64,000 nucleotides of DNA from Vitis vinifera (Eukaryota; Streptophyta; Magnoliopsida; Vitales; Vitaceae). The notes under the pieces are model-generated. The model was not told the origin of the DNA, did no database searches, and saw only the letters and a list, made by a program, of their open reading frames with translations. How positions within the stretch are numbered: position 1 is the first letter of the stretch; each line of letters starts with the position of its first letter. The DNA is taken from positions 20,804,001 through 20,868,000 of the forward strand of contig NC_081819.1 in assembly GCF_030704535.1 (NCBI RefSeq), in the 5' to 3' direction. The position numbers and the translations under genes are program-made. Shown here piece after piece: positions 24,263 to 34,843 of this stretch.

Positions 24263-24764
24263 TTTTCAGGCCAAAATTGAACCAAAACCTACATACGAGA
24301 AATGCAACAGTCAAACACAGCCAAAACAACCCCACAAACCCTACACAATAACAACACTCAGAAAACCTCGCACCACCAGTATACCCATTCCAAAATCCTT
24401 GACTTTACCCCAACAAAAAACCCCCCAGAGCACCAACAAATGCCAACATTCAAACAAACAGTCGTAAGCGACTTACCCAAACAAAACCCAAACAAATCAG
24501 AAACCAAGATCAAAGAACCAACAAACGCAACAAAAGGAACAACAATAGCAAAAGTCTACGTACCAAATGAAGCCCTGAAGGAGAAAGGTTGTTGTCTCGA
24601 TACAAAATTACCAGCAGCAAACGAATGTCGCGACACAAAATCATCGGTACAAAAGAGCTTTCGAGTTTCTTTACTCAAAGAAGCAAAGGACACAATAGAA
24701 GCAGGAAGAAGAAAGGCTCTCAAGGGAATACAGTAGAAAAAATGCAAAAAGAAGGTACAGTGCG

Positions 24765-24773
24765 CTATTTATA
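24765..24773 (-). promoter_or_regulatory. Candidate TATA box for the antisense gene
   Basis: Read on the minus strand the sequence is CTATAAATAG, a near-consensus plant TATA box, about 500 bases upstream of the antisense ATG at 24262. A start near 24735 would leave a leader of about 470 bases, which is A/C-rich on the + strand (24300-24500). Confidence 0.55.
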
Positions 24774-24989
24774 GGAGGACAGGCCCTCGGAAAGCCAAAC
24801 GTCCAAACAAATGCCATCATTGAAATGACATATTGCCTGGGGATACACAGGGTCGGCGGCTCATCATAAAAGCCTTTTTTGGCTTCCGCACCCCCACTCG
24901 CCACGTGGCCCAGTCAAACGAAGAGACCTCTTCAGTTTTCAAAAAGGCCAGTTATTTTTTAACCCGCCCATTTTTTGGCAAAATAGGCA

Positions 24990-25007
24990 AGTTAAAAAGG
25001 GGGGCAA
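24990..25007 (+). other. Polypurine tract of gypsy element
   Basis: The run GTTAAAAAGGGGGGCAA ends exactly at the 3' LTR start (TGTAGGG at 25008), the usual place for the plus-strand primer. Confidence 0.8.
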
Positions 25008-25795
25008 TGTAGGGACCCCTCCCTCTGGGAAACACGTGGCACGCATCTCACAGTGACACGTGTTATCAGCCGGACCATCATCATCCGGATTCCCCCTAAG
25101 GATACGCATAATGCAGTCCTCCTATCCGGACCGCCTCGAGGAAAGGCAAATGACGTTTCAGCTTCTCCTATCCAAGGAAGAGCAAACGTCGCTGGCAGAG
25201 CACAGACATCCGGACAACCTTCATAATGCATCCGCTCCACAATACATCCTGGTAATCAGCATGTGTCATCCGGATATAATCGTCTGGATCATCAATTAAA
25301 GTAAAGCGAGTCTTACACGCTATCACAACAAACGGCCATGGCCCACATCCTGCCACCTTCAGAGTGAGAAGACAAGATGAAATGACAGCAAGTCACCTCC
25401 CGCGATCTCTGACAGCTGCATCACCTACCATGGTTTCTGACAGCCGCTCGTAGGGTGATGATGCTCCTACTAACGCCTATTGTCATCATAAACAACATAA
25501 AATATCTCATCACCATTAATGAGAGGAACAGTACCCCTGAAGCTGTATATATATGCCTTCACACGAAGAAGGAAGGGATCCCCCTGGTAACCTCCTAATA
25601 CCTGGTAAAAGGCCAACTGATTTATATCTCTCTCTCTGACCATGGCTAACAAAACCATCGGAGGGTGCGTCCGGACACCCTGTCCGGATGCCTTCTTGCA
25701 GGTATAACGACTGGATCAAGAACCTTTATGGGTTGAAATCACGTGTCCATCCATCTGGCAACTACGTGGATCGTAAGAGACGCGAGGTATCAACA
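25008..25795 (+). repeat. 3' LTR of gypsy element
   Basis: Same length (788 bp) and ends as the 5' LTR. It differs at about 15 sites, three of them clustered in the GGTGC(T/G)TCCGGACACC region. It is followed by ATGTT, the target-site duplication. Confidence 0.96.
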
Positions 25796-26838
25796 ATGTT
25801 CACGTTGTGTCTAAAGGGCATCTTGCTTTATCAAATATTTAATTTATGTACTATCATTTTGATAGACATTAAAATTAATTATTTCAAAAAAAAAAAATCG
25901 GTAGAAAATTTCCCAAACCATAATGCTCGAGAGAGTTACACCACATATTTGTAGCTTAGGACCACGGGGTCTCACAAGTCATATCCATAAAGTTTTTGTA
26001 CTTGATTTGTCTATTTGGCCACCAAACATACAGAAATTGTAGCTCATATTTACTAGTTTAATTAAAGTGGCATTTATTTTTTATTTTTGTCATGGACTAT
26101 GTACTAGGAATCGATGCTGGATTCCTACTGCATCATTTCTTAAGTATGATACTTGGGTCATGGACAACAACTTTGTTTTAGAGTTCTAATGAGTTAGAAG
26201 CCCATTTAACAAGTCGGATTAATTTCCCATACGATTTATAAGTAATCTATTACTTGAAAATTATCGACTTATTTTGTTCTTGAGTAATTACTCAAGGGTG
26301 CATTAAGTGGTAGATTTAACATTACGCTTAGAGAGAAAATATGTTGATGGCTTCTATATAGGATGAGAACAAAACAAGTTTGGGATGAGTCATCCCGTCT
26401 CAACTTGGTTTTAATCATTTAAATTTATTCTTGTCCTCCTCCCTAAAAATAAATTTAATAAAGCACCTTAAGGCCATTTACCCTTTTTCAATTTTGTAAT
26501 TTTAATTACATTAAAATAAATATAATTCATAACTAAATAGTATAATTTTTACAATTTATATGAATTTTTTGTTTTAATTATGATAAAAGGAGGGAAAATA
26601 AAAAAAAATATTAATAGTTTTTATTTAGTTATATATATATATATATAAACTAGGTGTAACGAGACAATACAATATCTAAACCCATACAAAAGCCCCTACC
26701 CAATGACATTTATCTTTATCTCAAATCGATTCTATTAAGAGTGGATACCTGAAATAAAACCCGCTTCATTGACATCCATAACACAAATATATATATATAT
26801 AAGGAAAATAAAAAATAAATTTAAAATATATATTTAGC

Positions 26839-26879
<41 letters not shown>

Positions 26880-29507
26880 AAAGTGGAGCGAGGTGAAACA
26901 ATGCAATATCATCCGAACCCACACCAAATGGAGTTTTAAAGAAAAATCTCAAAACTTCTACCTAAGGCATTTATCTTTATCTCGAATTGATCTTATTAGG
27001 GATGGATGCCTGAAATAAAACATGTCTCATTGACATCAATATTTCCACTATAATGTATCTCTTTGGATGTTTTAAAATAAAATAAAAGACAAAAAATTGG
27101 AAAAGTAAATTAAGAGAAAAATTAAAATAAATATCAAAAAAATAAACTAGTAAAAAAAATAAAAAATAAACCGAAAAAGAAGTTGGAAAAAAATTTTAAA
27201 ACAAAAGATAAAACTCTTTGCAACTCCTTAATGCAATTTTATGTTTTATGTATATAGACCAATTTGTTTTATAATTTTATACTAACTTGAAAGGGACTAC
27301 TCTAAAAGGAAGGACACTCGATTAAAGTCAATACATCCCACCGAGACAGAAATCAAAATGGAGTCGCATTCACTCAATCAAAGAAAATTTAATTCGATCC
27401 ATTTAACCATGGTCGTGAGAAAGTCATAGATATACTCCTAAAAAATAAGTGGATACTAACTCCTCATGTCCACATCTATCTAGTTGTAATTAAGTTAAGG
27501 TAACTCATTGAAAAAATAAATAAACTTAGGAGTGTTTGATATAGGGGGAATAAGGAATGAAAATGAATATTTTATTTCTATTTCTATTTTTTGGTAAATG
27601 AAAATAAATTTAGTGATTGCATTTTTAGTGTTTGTATGAATTTAGGAATTCAATATTTAAATTATTATTTGTTTCCATTCTAATGAAAATTTAAAAAAAA
27701 AATTAACAATAATACCCTTATATAGTTTAAAATAAAAAAAAAATTCATTTTTTTAAAATAAATTTTGAGAGTTCTTTTTTCTTAATAATAAAACTAAAAA
27801 AAAAAAAGTCTTATTATGGGATAAAGAAATATCATAACTTGATGAATGAAATGGAAGGATAAAATAGTAATATTACTTTTTATCTATGTACTTTCTCTCC
27901 CTTTAGATTGAAAATAAAACCAAAAACAAAGAAAATGTCTCAAACAACTAAAGTCCTTAAAATTAACCTTATCTTAATCTACAAAAAAAATTCCTAGAAG
28001 TCCTAATATGATGAACCAAAATTATAAACCTTATTTCCTGTCAAATCCAAACTCATCTATAATCCATGAACTTCACCATTTCTAAAGCCTACACTCTTTA
28101 AACCACCTCACTTTTTCGAGGTTTGTTTATAGGCAAAAAAAATAAAAAAATGTCTCAACTTTTCCTACAAGATGTTTGTCTTTGGAGGAAAAAAAACTCT
28201 CAAATAATAATAATAATAATAATAATAAAGGTGTTAAAAGGAAAAGAAACATTTACGTAGGGGAATCATATCAATTGGTGTTATTAACATAACAAGTGAA
28301 ATGATCATTTTGGGAATAATTATATGACTCACAAAACGATACATATATTTAAAAAATTTGTTGTTCTTTTCTCCATATTTTTTCAAATTAGTAATTAAAG
28401 ACCCATTTTTCCCATTATTTATTCTTGTCTTTGTGGATTGTTTTAAAAATAATTATAAAAATAAGGAGAATGATTGATTAAAAATAAAGCATTAGAAATA
28501 AAATTTATTTTTAATAAATATTTGGAAACATAAAAAACAAGTTGAGAATATTCTAAACTCCCAAACATATTTTTGTTCTAGAAAAAAAAATCATAAAACT
28601 ATTTTAAAAATTGTCCCTATAAACCAGTTTTTTAGAACAAGTTTCTAAAACATTACTAAATATATCCTTAATTTTCCTATTGAAATGCCCACGTCCCAAC
28701 TCAACTCTGTGACATAAAGTATAATAAATTTAGAAATATATTTTAAAGTATTATATTTTAAGAAGCATTTTTAAGATTTGCTATATTTGTTTGTACTATA
28801 ATTTATATCTCAAATTACTCACATATTCTTGAATGGTTTCCATATATTTATTTAGAAAGCATTATAACTTTAGTTCTTTTAACAATGTGTATTGCTAATA
28901 TTGTAATCATATACTTGAAGATATTATTATCTAATAAAATTTTAAAGGATATAATATATATAAGGACTTGAAAGAATATTCTTGAGAAGTTTGCATGTAT
29001 CTAATTTGAAATGAAAATGAAACTCACTTTACAATTGATGACTCATCCTCAAATGAGAAAAGTTAATTCCGGGAATTGATGACTCATTACCCATTCCCTT
29101 CATTTCATTATATTAATCAACAAACCCTACGTAAACCAATTCATGCCCTTATGTGGTTTTGGGCATTTTTTATAATTAAAACGTGGCATGAAAGTTTGGT
29201 ATGGTGGTTGGGGGTTATCATAAATTTGAAAGGGATGCCCAGGTTCCGTCCAAAACTTAGACGACTTGTTCAATGACCGTCCACATATAACTCAAAAATT
29301 CCATCACTAATCTTTTGTGGCAAAACCCTCAAATCCTTTCTTTTTTTTAATAAATTTATCTGGCCTCCATCATTAATCCAAAATTCAATTTGAAATTTGA
29401 TTCTAGAAAAAAGTAATATGACTTCTCGTCCTTAATCCTAAATTCAATGTGAAATTCGATTCTGGAAAAAGGCAATATGACTTCTAGTCCTAAACCCAGG
29501 TTGATCC
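25796..29507. other. Intergenic region upstream of gene D; no gene seen
   Basis: The first part (from 25830) resembles 8650-8780 and 36885-36990, the shared boundary of the tandem gene units. 26100-27240 has no counterpart elsewhere in the window and holds several (TA)n runs and a diverged repeat pair. 28440-28640 carries a MITE-like block. 29140-29260 matches the relic flanks at 1636-1730 and 46299. Short frames here are chance. Confidence 0.7.
26647..27035. repeat. Two diverged direct repeats flanking a (TA)n run
   Basis: Unit 1 (about 26650-26785) and unit 2 (about 26880-27035) share 'catttatctttatctc.aat', 'gatnctattag.g.tggatncctgaaataaaac' and 'tcattgacatc'. Between them is a long TA run (26841-26876). 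They may be parts of an old transposon; the family is not recognised. Confidence 0.65.
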
Positions 29508-29516
29508 TATAAATAG
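29508..29516 (+). promoter_or_regulatory. TATA box of gene D
   Basis: TATAAATAG is a near-perfect plant TATA box. Transcription would be expected to start about 29538-29550. The upstream in-frame ATG at 29531 then lies before the expected transcript start, which favours the ATG at 29600. The box is conserved at the C copies (10436 and 60963). Confidence 0.7.
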
Positions 29517-29599
29517 GAGCACAGCCAACGATGGTGGAGGCACGCCATCTTTCGATTTCTATTCTTCTGTTGTTTTTCATTCTGAAATCAGCTAGCACC

Positions 29600-32500
29600 A
29601 TGGAAACCCTAGAAGGTTTGAAGCACGCACTTAAGCCTATTAGAATTGTGCCTAAAGAAGGTGATGAAAAGGGAATGGTGGTTAAGCGTCATGATCAGGA
29701 AGATCATCAGCCATTGAGTCCAATGGCTTGTTTGTTTCATGAACCTGACTGCAATCTCTATGTTATCGCCATGATAGGCTCGAAAACTCGCATCGACCCT
29801 GACGTGGTTAAAGCCAACCTGGTGCATAGTCTCCTTAAACACCCTCGTTTCTTTAGTCTGCAGGTAAGGAATGAACTTTCCATTTAGTAATTTAAAGCTA
29901 CATTGAACATTTTTGAACTAAAATGCAGCGGTATTATTCCAAAAGGCATTGTGAAATTTTTCAGTGTTATTAATCTATTTCCATTGTTTGCTAACCATTA
30001 AATCATCTTCAAAATCAGGTTATGGAGGAGGAAAAGGGAGGAGAGATGAAATGGGTTCCGACAAAAGTTAATTTGGAAAAGCACGTTATAGTTCCAGACA
30101 TGTGTTCCGACATGGAAACATCATCAGACAAGTACGTGGAAGACTACATTTGCAACCTCACTAAAACAACCCTAGACTTTTCCAAGCCATTATGGGACCT
30201 TCATCTCCTCAACGTCAAAACCTCCGACGCCGAGGCCGTCGCCGTTTTCAGGATTCACCACTCCCTCGGCGATGGCACGTCTCTCATGTCTCTTTTACTT
30301 GCATGCACACGCAAAGCCTCGGATCCCACGGCTCTGCCTTCGGTTCCCATGATGAAGAAACCAAAATCATCGGCTGGGTCTGGAAAGTGGTGGAAGGCTT
30401 TCAGACTGGTTTGGAATACGATCATCGATGTTTTGATGGTGATCGCCACAGTGTTGTTCTTGAAGGACAGAGACACGCCTCTTAGGGGTCCGCCCAATGT
30501 TGGATCCACAGGACGGAGAATTATTCACAGGACGATTAGTCTGGAGGATGTTGTGATGATAAAAAATGCAATGAGCACTGTAAGTCAACTTGTTGCATGC
30601 ATGGAAAACAAATACATGTTTTGCAACTGTTTTAAAAAAAACAATTTCCTGTTTTTCAAATAAAATAAATAGAAAAACACTTTAGATAAAAAAAAATTAG
30701 AAAATAAGGTATTTTCAAGGAACAACTTTCAATTATTTTTATTTATATTTTCATTTGTTTTTGTGATAATTGTTTTTTAAAATAATTATATAAATATAAA
30801 TAATAATTAAAAATTAAAAGCACAAGTTATTTTCAAAAATATATTTAAAAATATAGAAATCAAGTTAAAAATATTCTAGAGTCATTCCTGAATAAAAATT
30901 ATTTTCCATAAATGTTTATAAAAAACACTTAACAAACAAAGCTATGATTTTTTCTTTTTTCGACTATGTCCCATAATTTTTTTATTTTTTTAAAGCAGAG
31001 AAATACAAAGCTTTTTTACTTTTCGATCACTTCAATGAAAGAGTGGGTAATCATATATTTGAAGAAGTTTACAACTCCTCTCTCAATCATTAGTGGAGAG
31101 ATTAAGAACTAAAATTTTTGTGGCTCTCATGTGCAGACTGTTAATGATGTTATGGTGGGAATCACACAGGCTGGTTTGTCTCGGTACCTCAATAGGCGAT
31201 ATGGTGAGCTCCTATTTTAATTTTCAAAATTCATATATTAAGTGGTACGGTGAAGAGTAATTATAATACACCACCTAGCTACTCTCTCTATGTATAAAAG
31301 GATGTTATAAAGCTTGTATGCTCTACATGGTAGCTGAAGGCAAGAAGAATAAAGGGGCAACAGAGAAGAAAAATAATCTTCCCAAGAACCTTTCTATCAG
31401 AGCAACTCACTTCATTAACATAAGACCATCTGCAGGGATCCATGTGGGTGTTTCTACTTTCTTTATCAAGCCCTCGTGAAGGAATTAGTTAATTTCTCTT
31501 TGGGAAGTGTTTTCAAAAAATGAAACAAAAGTTTTTGAAAACTGTTATTTGATATTTTATGGAATAAAAGTTTGTTTAAAAATCTAAAATTAATGTTATT
31601 TATGTTTTCTATGTTTTAAAATAGGTTTTATTATTAATTGATCTCCATATTTTTATAATTATTTATTAAATGGTTCTTAAAAAATAATCAAAAAATATTT
31701 TCTGAAAACACATCATTTTTAAATAATTATTTTATTTAAATTTGTTTTCAAAATTTAAAAATTATATTAAAATCAATTATCAAACAAGTCCTTAATTTCT
31801 TGTCTCATGCATGTATACATTGATATCGTACAGACCTTAGCTGAAATGATGGAGAAAGGCTCTGAAGCAAAATGGGGCAACTGGATTGGCTATGTCCTTC
31901 TCCCTTTATCCATTGCATTACGAGACAATCCTTTAGATTACATTCAAAAAGCTAAGGAAGCTATGGATAGAAAAAAAGCCTCTCTTGAAGCTCTCTATAT
32001 ACATTCCATGGCTAAGTCAATTCCCAACTTATTTGGCACTAAGGTATGAATTAATATCACTCAACCCTAGCTTGTTTCCTCAAAATTAAGTACTTCTAGC
32101 TTAATTAATATCACTGTCTAATAAACAATTAAAAGTGGTAAATATAGGCTCACTTCTTTCATTGGTAAACAGACTGGAAGTGTTCTATGCCTCAAAGTCC
32201 CCTCTCGTACGACAATATGGTTCTCAAATGTAGTTGGACCCCAAGAAGAAATTGCCTTCTTTGGCCATCCAATAGCCTACATTGCTCCAAGTTGTTTTGG
32301 TCAACCCAATGTAAGTCTTCTTAAACTTTGTTTGACAATGTTTTAAAAAATGCTTTAGCCTATAAAATGTTTTACAAAAAAAAAATTAAAATTTAGAAAT
32401 CACTTTCAAAAAGTTAAAAAGCCACTTATAGATATTTTCAAAGAAACATTTGATAGATAATTCTCTTAATACTTTTAAGTAAAACACTCTCGAGAAAAAC

Positions 32501-32996
32501 ACTTCAAATTACATTCTTAGAATGCGTTTGATAATATTTTTATTCAAAATGTTTTTAATGAAAGCATATTCTCTGAAAATGTTTTACGATAAATGTCTAT
32601 CAAATAATTCTCCAAAAAACAGGATAATTGATTTTTCAATACTATAAATAATTTTTCATATTTGTAAAAGCGTTTCCCATATTTTATCAAATACTTAAAG
32701 ATAAAAATGTTTGTTAAAATCATTATCTAACTCTTATTCATGAAACATAAACTTTTCTCTTTCTTATGAATTATTAGCCATTTTTAGTACTGTAAAAATG
32801 GTGGTTGATTCAATCTGAATTCGAGTCTCTTGAATATCTATTGCAGGCATTGATGATTCATGTGGTGAGCTATGTGGATAAAATGAATATCATTCTATCA
32901 GTTGATGAAAGTACAGTCCCTGATCCTCACCAGCTGTTTGATGACCTTGAAGAGTCTTTCAACCTCATCAAGAATGTTGTGATGGCTAGAGACTAA
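29600..32996 (+). CDS. WSD1-like O-acyltransferase (wax ester synthase/DGAT), gene D
   Basis: Same family as B, with seven exons: 29600-29863, 30019-30579, 31137-31203, 31334-31443, 31834-32043, 32173-32310 and 32847-32996. All introns are GT-AG and the frame is open for 499 aa. HHSLGDG is at residues 168-174, a hydrophobic segment follows near 218-238 (VWNTIIDVLMVIATVLFLKD), and SNVVGP is at about 422-427. The start at 29600 (caccATGGAA, strong context) aligns with MEP of gene B. A longer frame from 29531 would add 23 residues with a signal-like hydrophobic run, but it begins only 15 bases after the TATA box. Exon 6 is unlike B (TGSVLCLKVPSRTTIW against VAAFLYHRVMNHTTMC), so B and D are old paralogues and may differ in substrate. 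Membrane-associated action at the ER is expected from the family. Confidence 0.88.
30640..30945. repeat. MITE-like insert in intron 2 of gene D
   Basis: An AT-rich block shares 'aaaataattatata', 'aattaaaaat' and 'caagttaaaaatattcta' with blocks at 9680-9800, 28440-28620 and 40290-40400. The ends are only loosely inverted. It is spliced out with the intron. Confidence 0.4.
31505..31795. repeat. MITE-like insert in intron 4 of gene D
   Basis: The left end (tttttgaaaactgttatttg) and right end (aaaatcaattatcaaacaag) are imperfect inverted repeats around an AT-rich core of about 250 bases. It is not in the same place as the intron 4 insert of gene B. Confidence 0.4.
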
Positions 32997-33669
32997 ACTC
33001 CACAGAATGTCATGTAGCAAGGGCTAGGGTCAATGTAATTAATATATATAATGTTCTGAAATCATTGTCTTAAGGTTCCTGCAATAATGATGTTGTATTA
33101 GATGGCTCTCTACTAAATAAAAATGCCTCTCTACTGTATTTTTATCTTAATTCAAGTTCATATTTTTTGGACTTTATTTCATTTTTATTTACTGTATTTT
33201 GATGACTAATTATGGGTTCTTTCTAATTTTATCTTTTAATTTTTTATTCTCTTTTTTTTTTTTTTTTGATTCCTCAGATCTTTTGCAGTATCCATTTTTA
33301 ATTTTAAGGCTTAAATTTCTACTTCATTTCATTAATTTCTTCCATAATTTTTAATTTTTATTATTATTAAATAATTGTAATAGCGTTAATATGAAGTTTT
33401 GGGCTGGCTTACAGAAGAACCCATCTCCTAGTTTATATTGATCCCTAGCATTTTATTAATGGATATAACTATCAAAATGCTTTCAAAACACATTTTCCAT
33501 TTAAATGAAAATATTAATTAATTTTCTATAGAAATATCTTCAATAGAGTGTTAGTGACAAAATGGTAAAAAAAGAAAAAGAATGTTTTAACAACAATCAC
33601 CTTGAAATCCTTCATGTGCTACAAAACAAATTGATTGGTTTATTCATCATGAAATTTCATGTTAATTAG
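32997..33669. other. 3' flank of gene D
   Basis: It matches 11367-12039 and 61894-62569 almost throughout. It contains the candidate poly(A) signal at 33116 and then runs without a break into the 3' gene fragment E. No gene is seen. Confidence 0.75.
33116..33121 (+). terminator. Candidate poly(A) signal of gene D
   Basis: AATAAA lies 120 bases after the stop codon. The matching site in the C copies reads AAGTAAA, having lost the canonical hexamer. Confidence 0.45.
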
Positions 33670-34843
33670 GCTTTAGCTGAGATGATGGAGAAGGAGTCTA
33701 AAGTGAAAGGGGGAAATTGGACTGGATCTATGTTCCTCCCTTTTGCCATTGTCTTATACGATGACCCTTTAAATTATGTTAGTCAAACTAAAGTCACAAT
33801 CGATCGAAAGAAGCATTACCATGAAGCTATATTTACATTTTTCATTATTAAGATGGTTCTCAAATTATTTGGTGCTAAGGTATGAATTTCCTTATCCTTA
33901 ATATTGAAATAGATCACCTAGGAAATTATAGATTTTCAAACTCCTGTTCTTAAATAATAATAATAATAATAAAATCTATTGTCTATTTTTTGTTTCTTTC
34001 CTTTCTATTTTCTTCTTATGATCTTACCTAGGATTTTTATTATTATTATTATTATTTTGCATGGCAAATAAGTTGCAGCATTTTTATACCATAGAGTTAT
34101 AAATCATACAAGAATGTGCTTCTCAAATGTAGTTGGACCTATGGAATAAATCGGTTTTTATGGCCATCCAATGGCTTTCCTTGCTCCAAGCGTTTACGGC
34201 TAACCTCATGTATATATATATATATATATAGTTATTTGATTAAATGGATTATTGAAAACCCAAATTTGGAAAAATGACCTTCATGGTTTGAAAGTATGAA
34301 CTATGATCCAAAAATTATATTTGTATTCATCAAATTTTTCTTTACATTTATTATATTTACACATTCACTTTAAAATACTAACTATATTAACACATCACCT
34401 ACAAATTTCCAATATCATAAAAACACTCTTCACATTCTTCTCTTCTATACCTATCCTTTTTTTTTTTTCTCTATTAACTTTTTTCTTCTCAATAATAAAT
34501 CCTAAAAGAAACTATCTTTTAGGGCTTATTCTTCATGTAAATTTTGACTAAAAAAATATGTTGTAAAAACAATTAGAAAGAATTTATAAAAAATTAGAAA
34601 TGAGAAATCATGAAAAAGTGCAAAAGAAATTATATTTGGACTGATTTTTTACTCTGTGTTTTGTGGTAGGGATTCATGATTGATTTCCAAAGTTACATCA
34701 ATAAAATGACATTTGTTCTTTCTGTTGATGAAGAAATAATTTCCGACCCTCACCGATTATGTGATGATCTTGAAAAGTCATTTAAGTTTATCAAAGATGT
34801 TGTCATTGCAAGAGGGTTTGTCCATAAAATTTCCATAAAATAA
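33670..34843 (+). pseudogene. WSD1-like 3' gene fragment E (exons 5-7)
   Basis: Exon 5 (33670-33879) is open with good splice ends. Exon 6 (34073-34209) carries the same slipped acceptor, GAA TAA stop and TAA before the donor as the fragment after C, and a TA repeat has replaced the GTAAGT donor. Exon 7 (34670-34843) is still open for 58 codons (SYINKMTFVLSVDEEI, then a TAA), unlike the deleted version after C. Exons 1-4 are absent, and gene D ends just upstream. Transcription through D could run into it, but no complete protein is possible. Confidence 0.9.

Larger units (their letters stand above)
15307..25795 (+). mobile_element. Ty3/gypsy LTR retrotransposon, Tat-type, complete but disrupted
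   Basis: A 10,489-bp element is bounded by two 788-bp LTRs, each starting TGTAGGG and ending ATCAACA, and flanked by the 5-bp repeat ATGTT (15302-15306 and 25796-25800). In order it holds a primer-binding site, gag, protease, reverse transcriptase, RNase H, a second archaeal-type RNase H-like region and integrase, then 3.3 kb with an antisense gene and a polypurine tract. The extra RNase H, lack of a chromodomain and antisense gene point to the Tat lineage. I counted about 15 differences between the LTRs (about 98% identity), a young insertion. Its size is near that reported for grape Gret1, but I cannot test identity. The paralogous site at about 36860 has no insertion. Confidence 0.96.

Noticed and set aside
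24302..24736. Frame of 144 codons on the + strand upstream of the gypsy 3' LTR
   Set aside because: It lies in the A/C-rich leader of the antisense gene; composition (N, T, K, Q rich) explains the lack of stops and no family is recognised.
29356..29601. 81-codon minus-strand frame upstream of gene D
   Set aside because: AT-rich promoter flank, no motif, and broken in the paralogous flanks at 10320-10480 and 1810-1960.
31807..32049. Upstream in-frame ATG before exon 5 of gene D suggesting a separate short gene
   Set aside because: The codons before 31834 are intron sequence ending in the acceptor TACAG; exon 5 joins in phase with exons 4 and 6.
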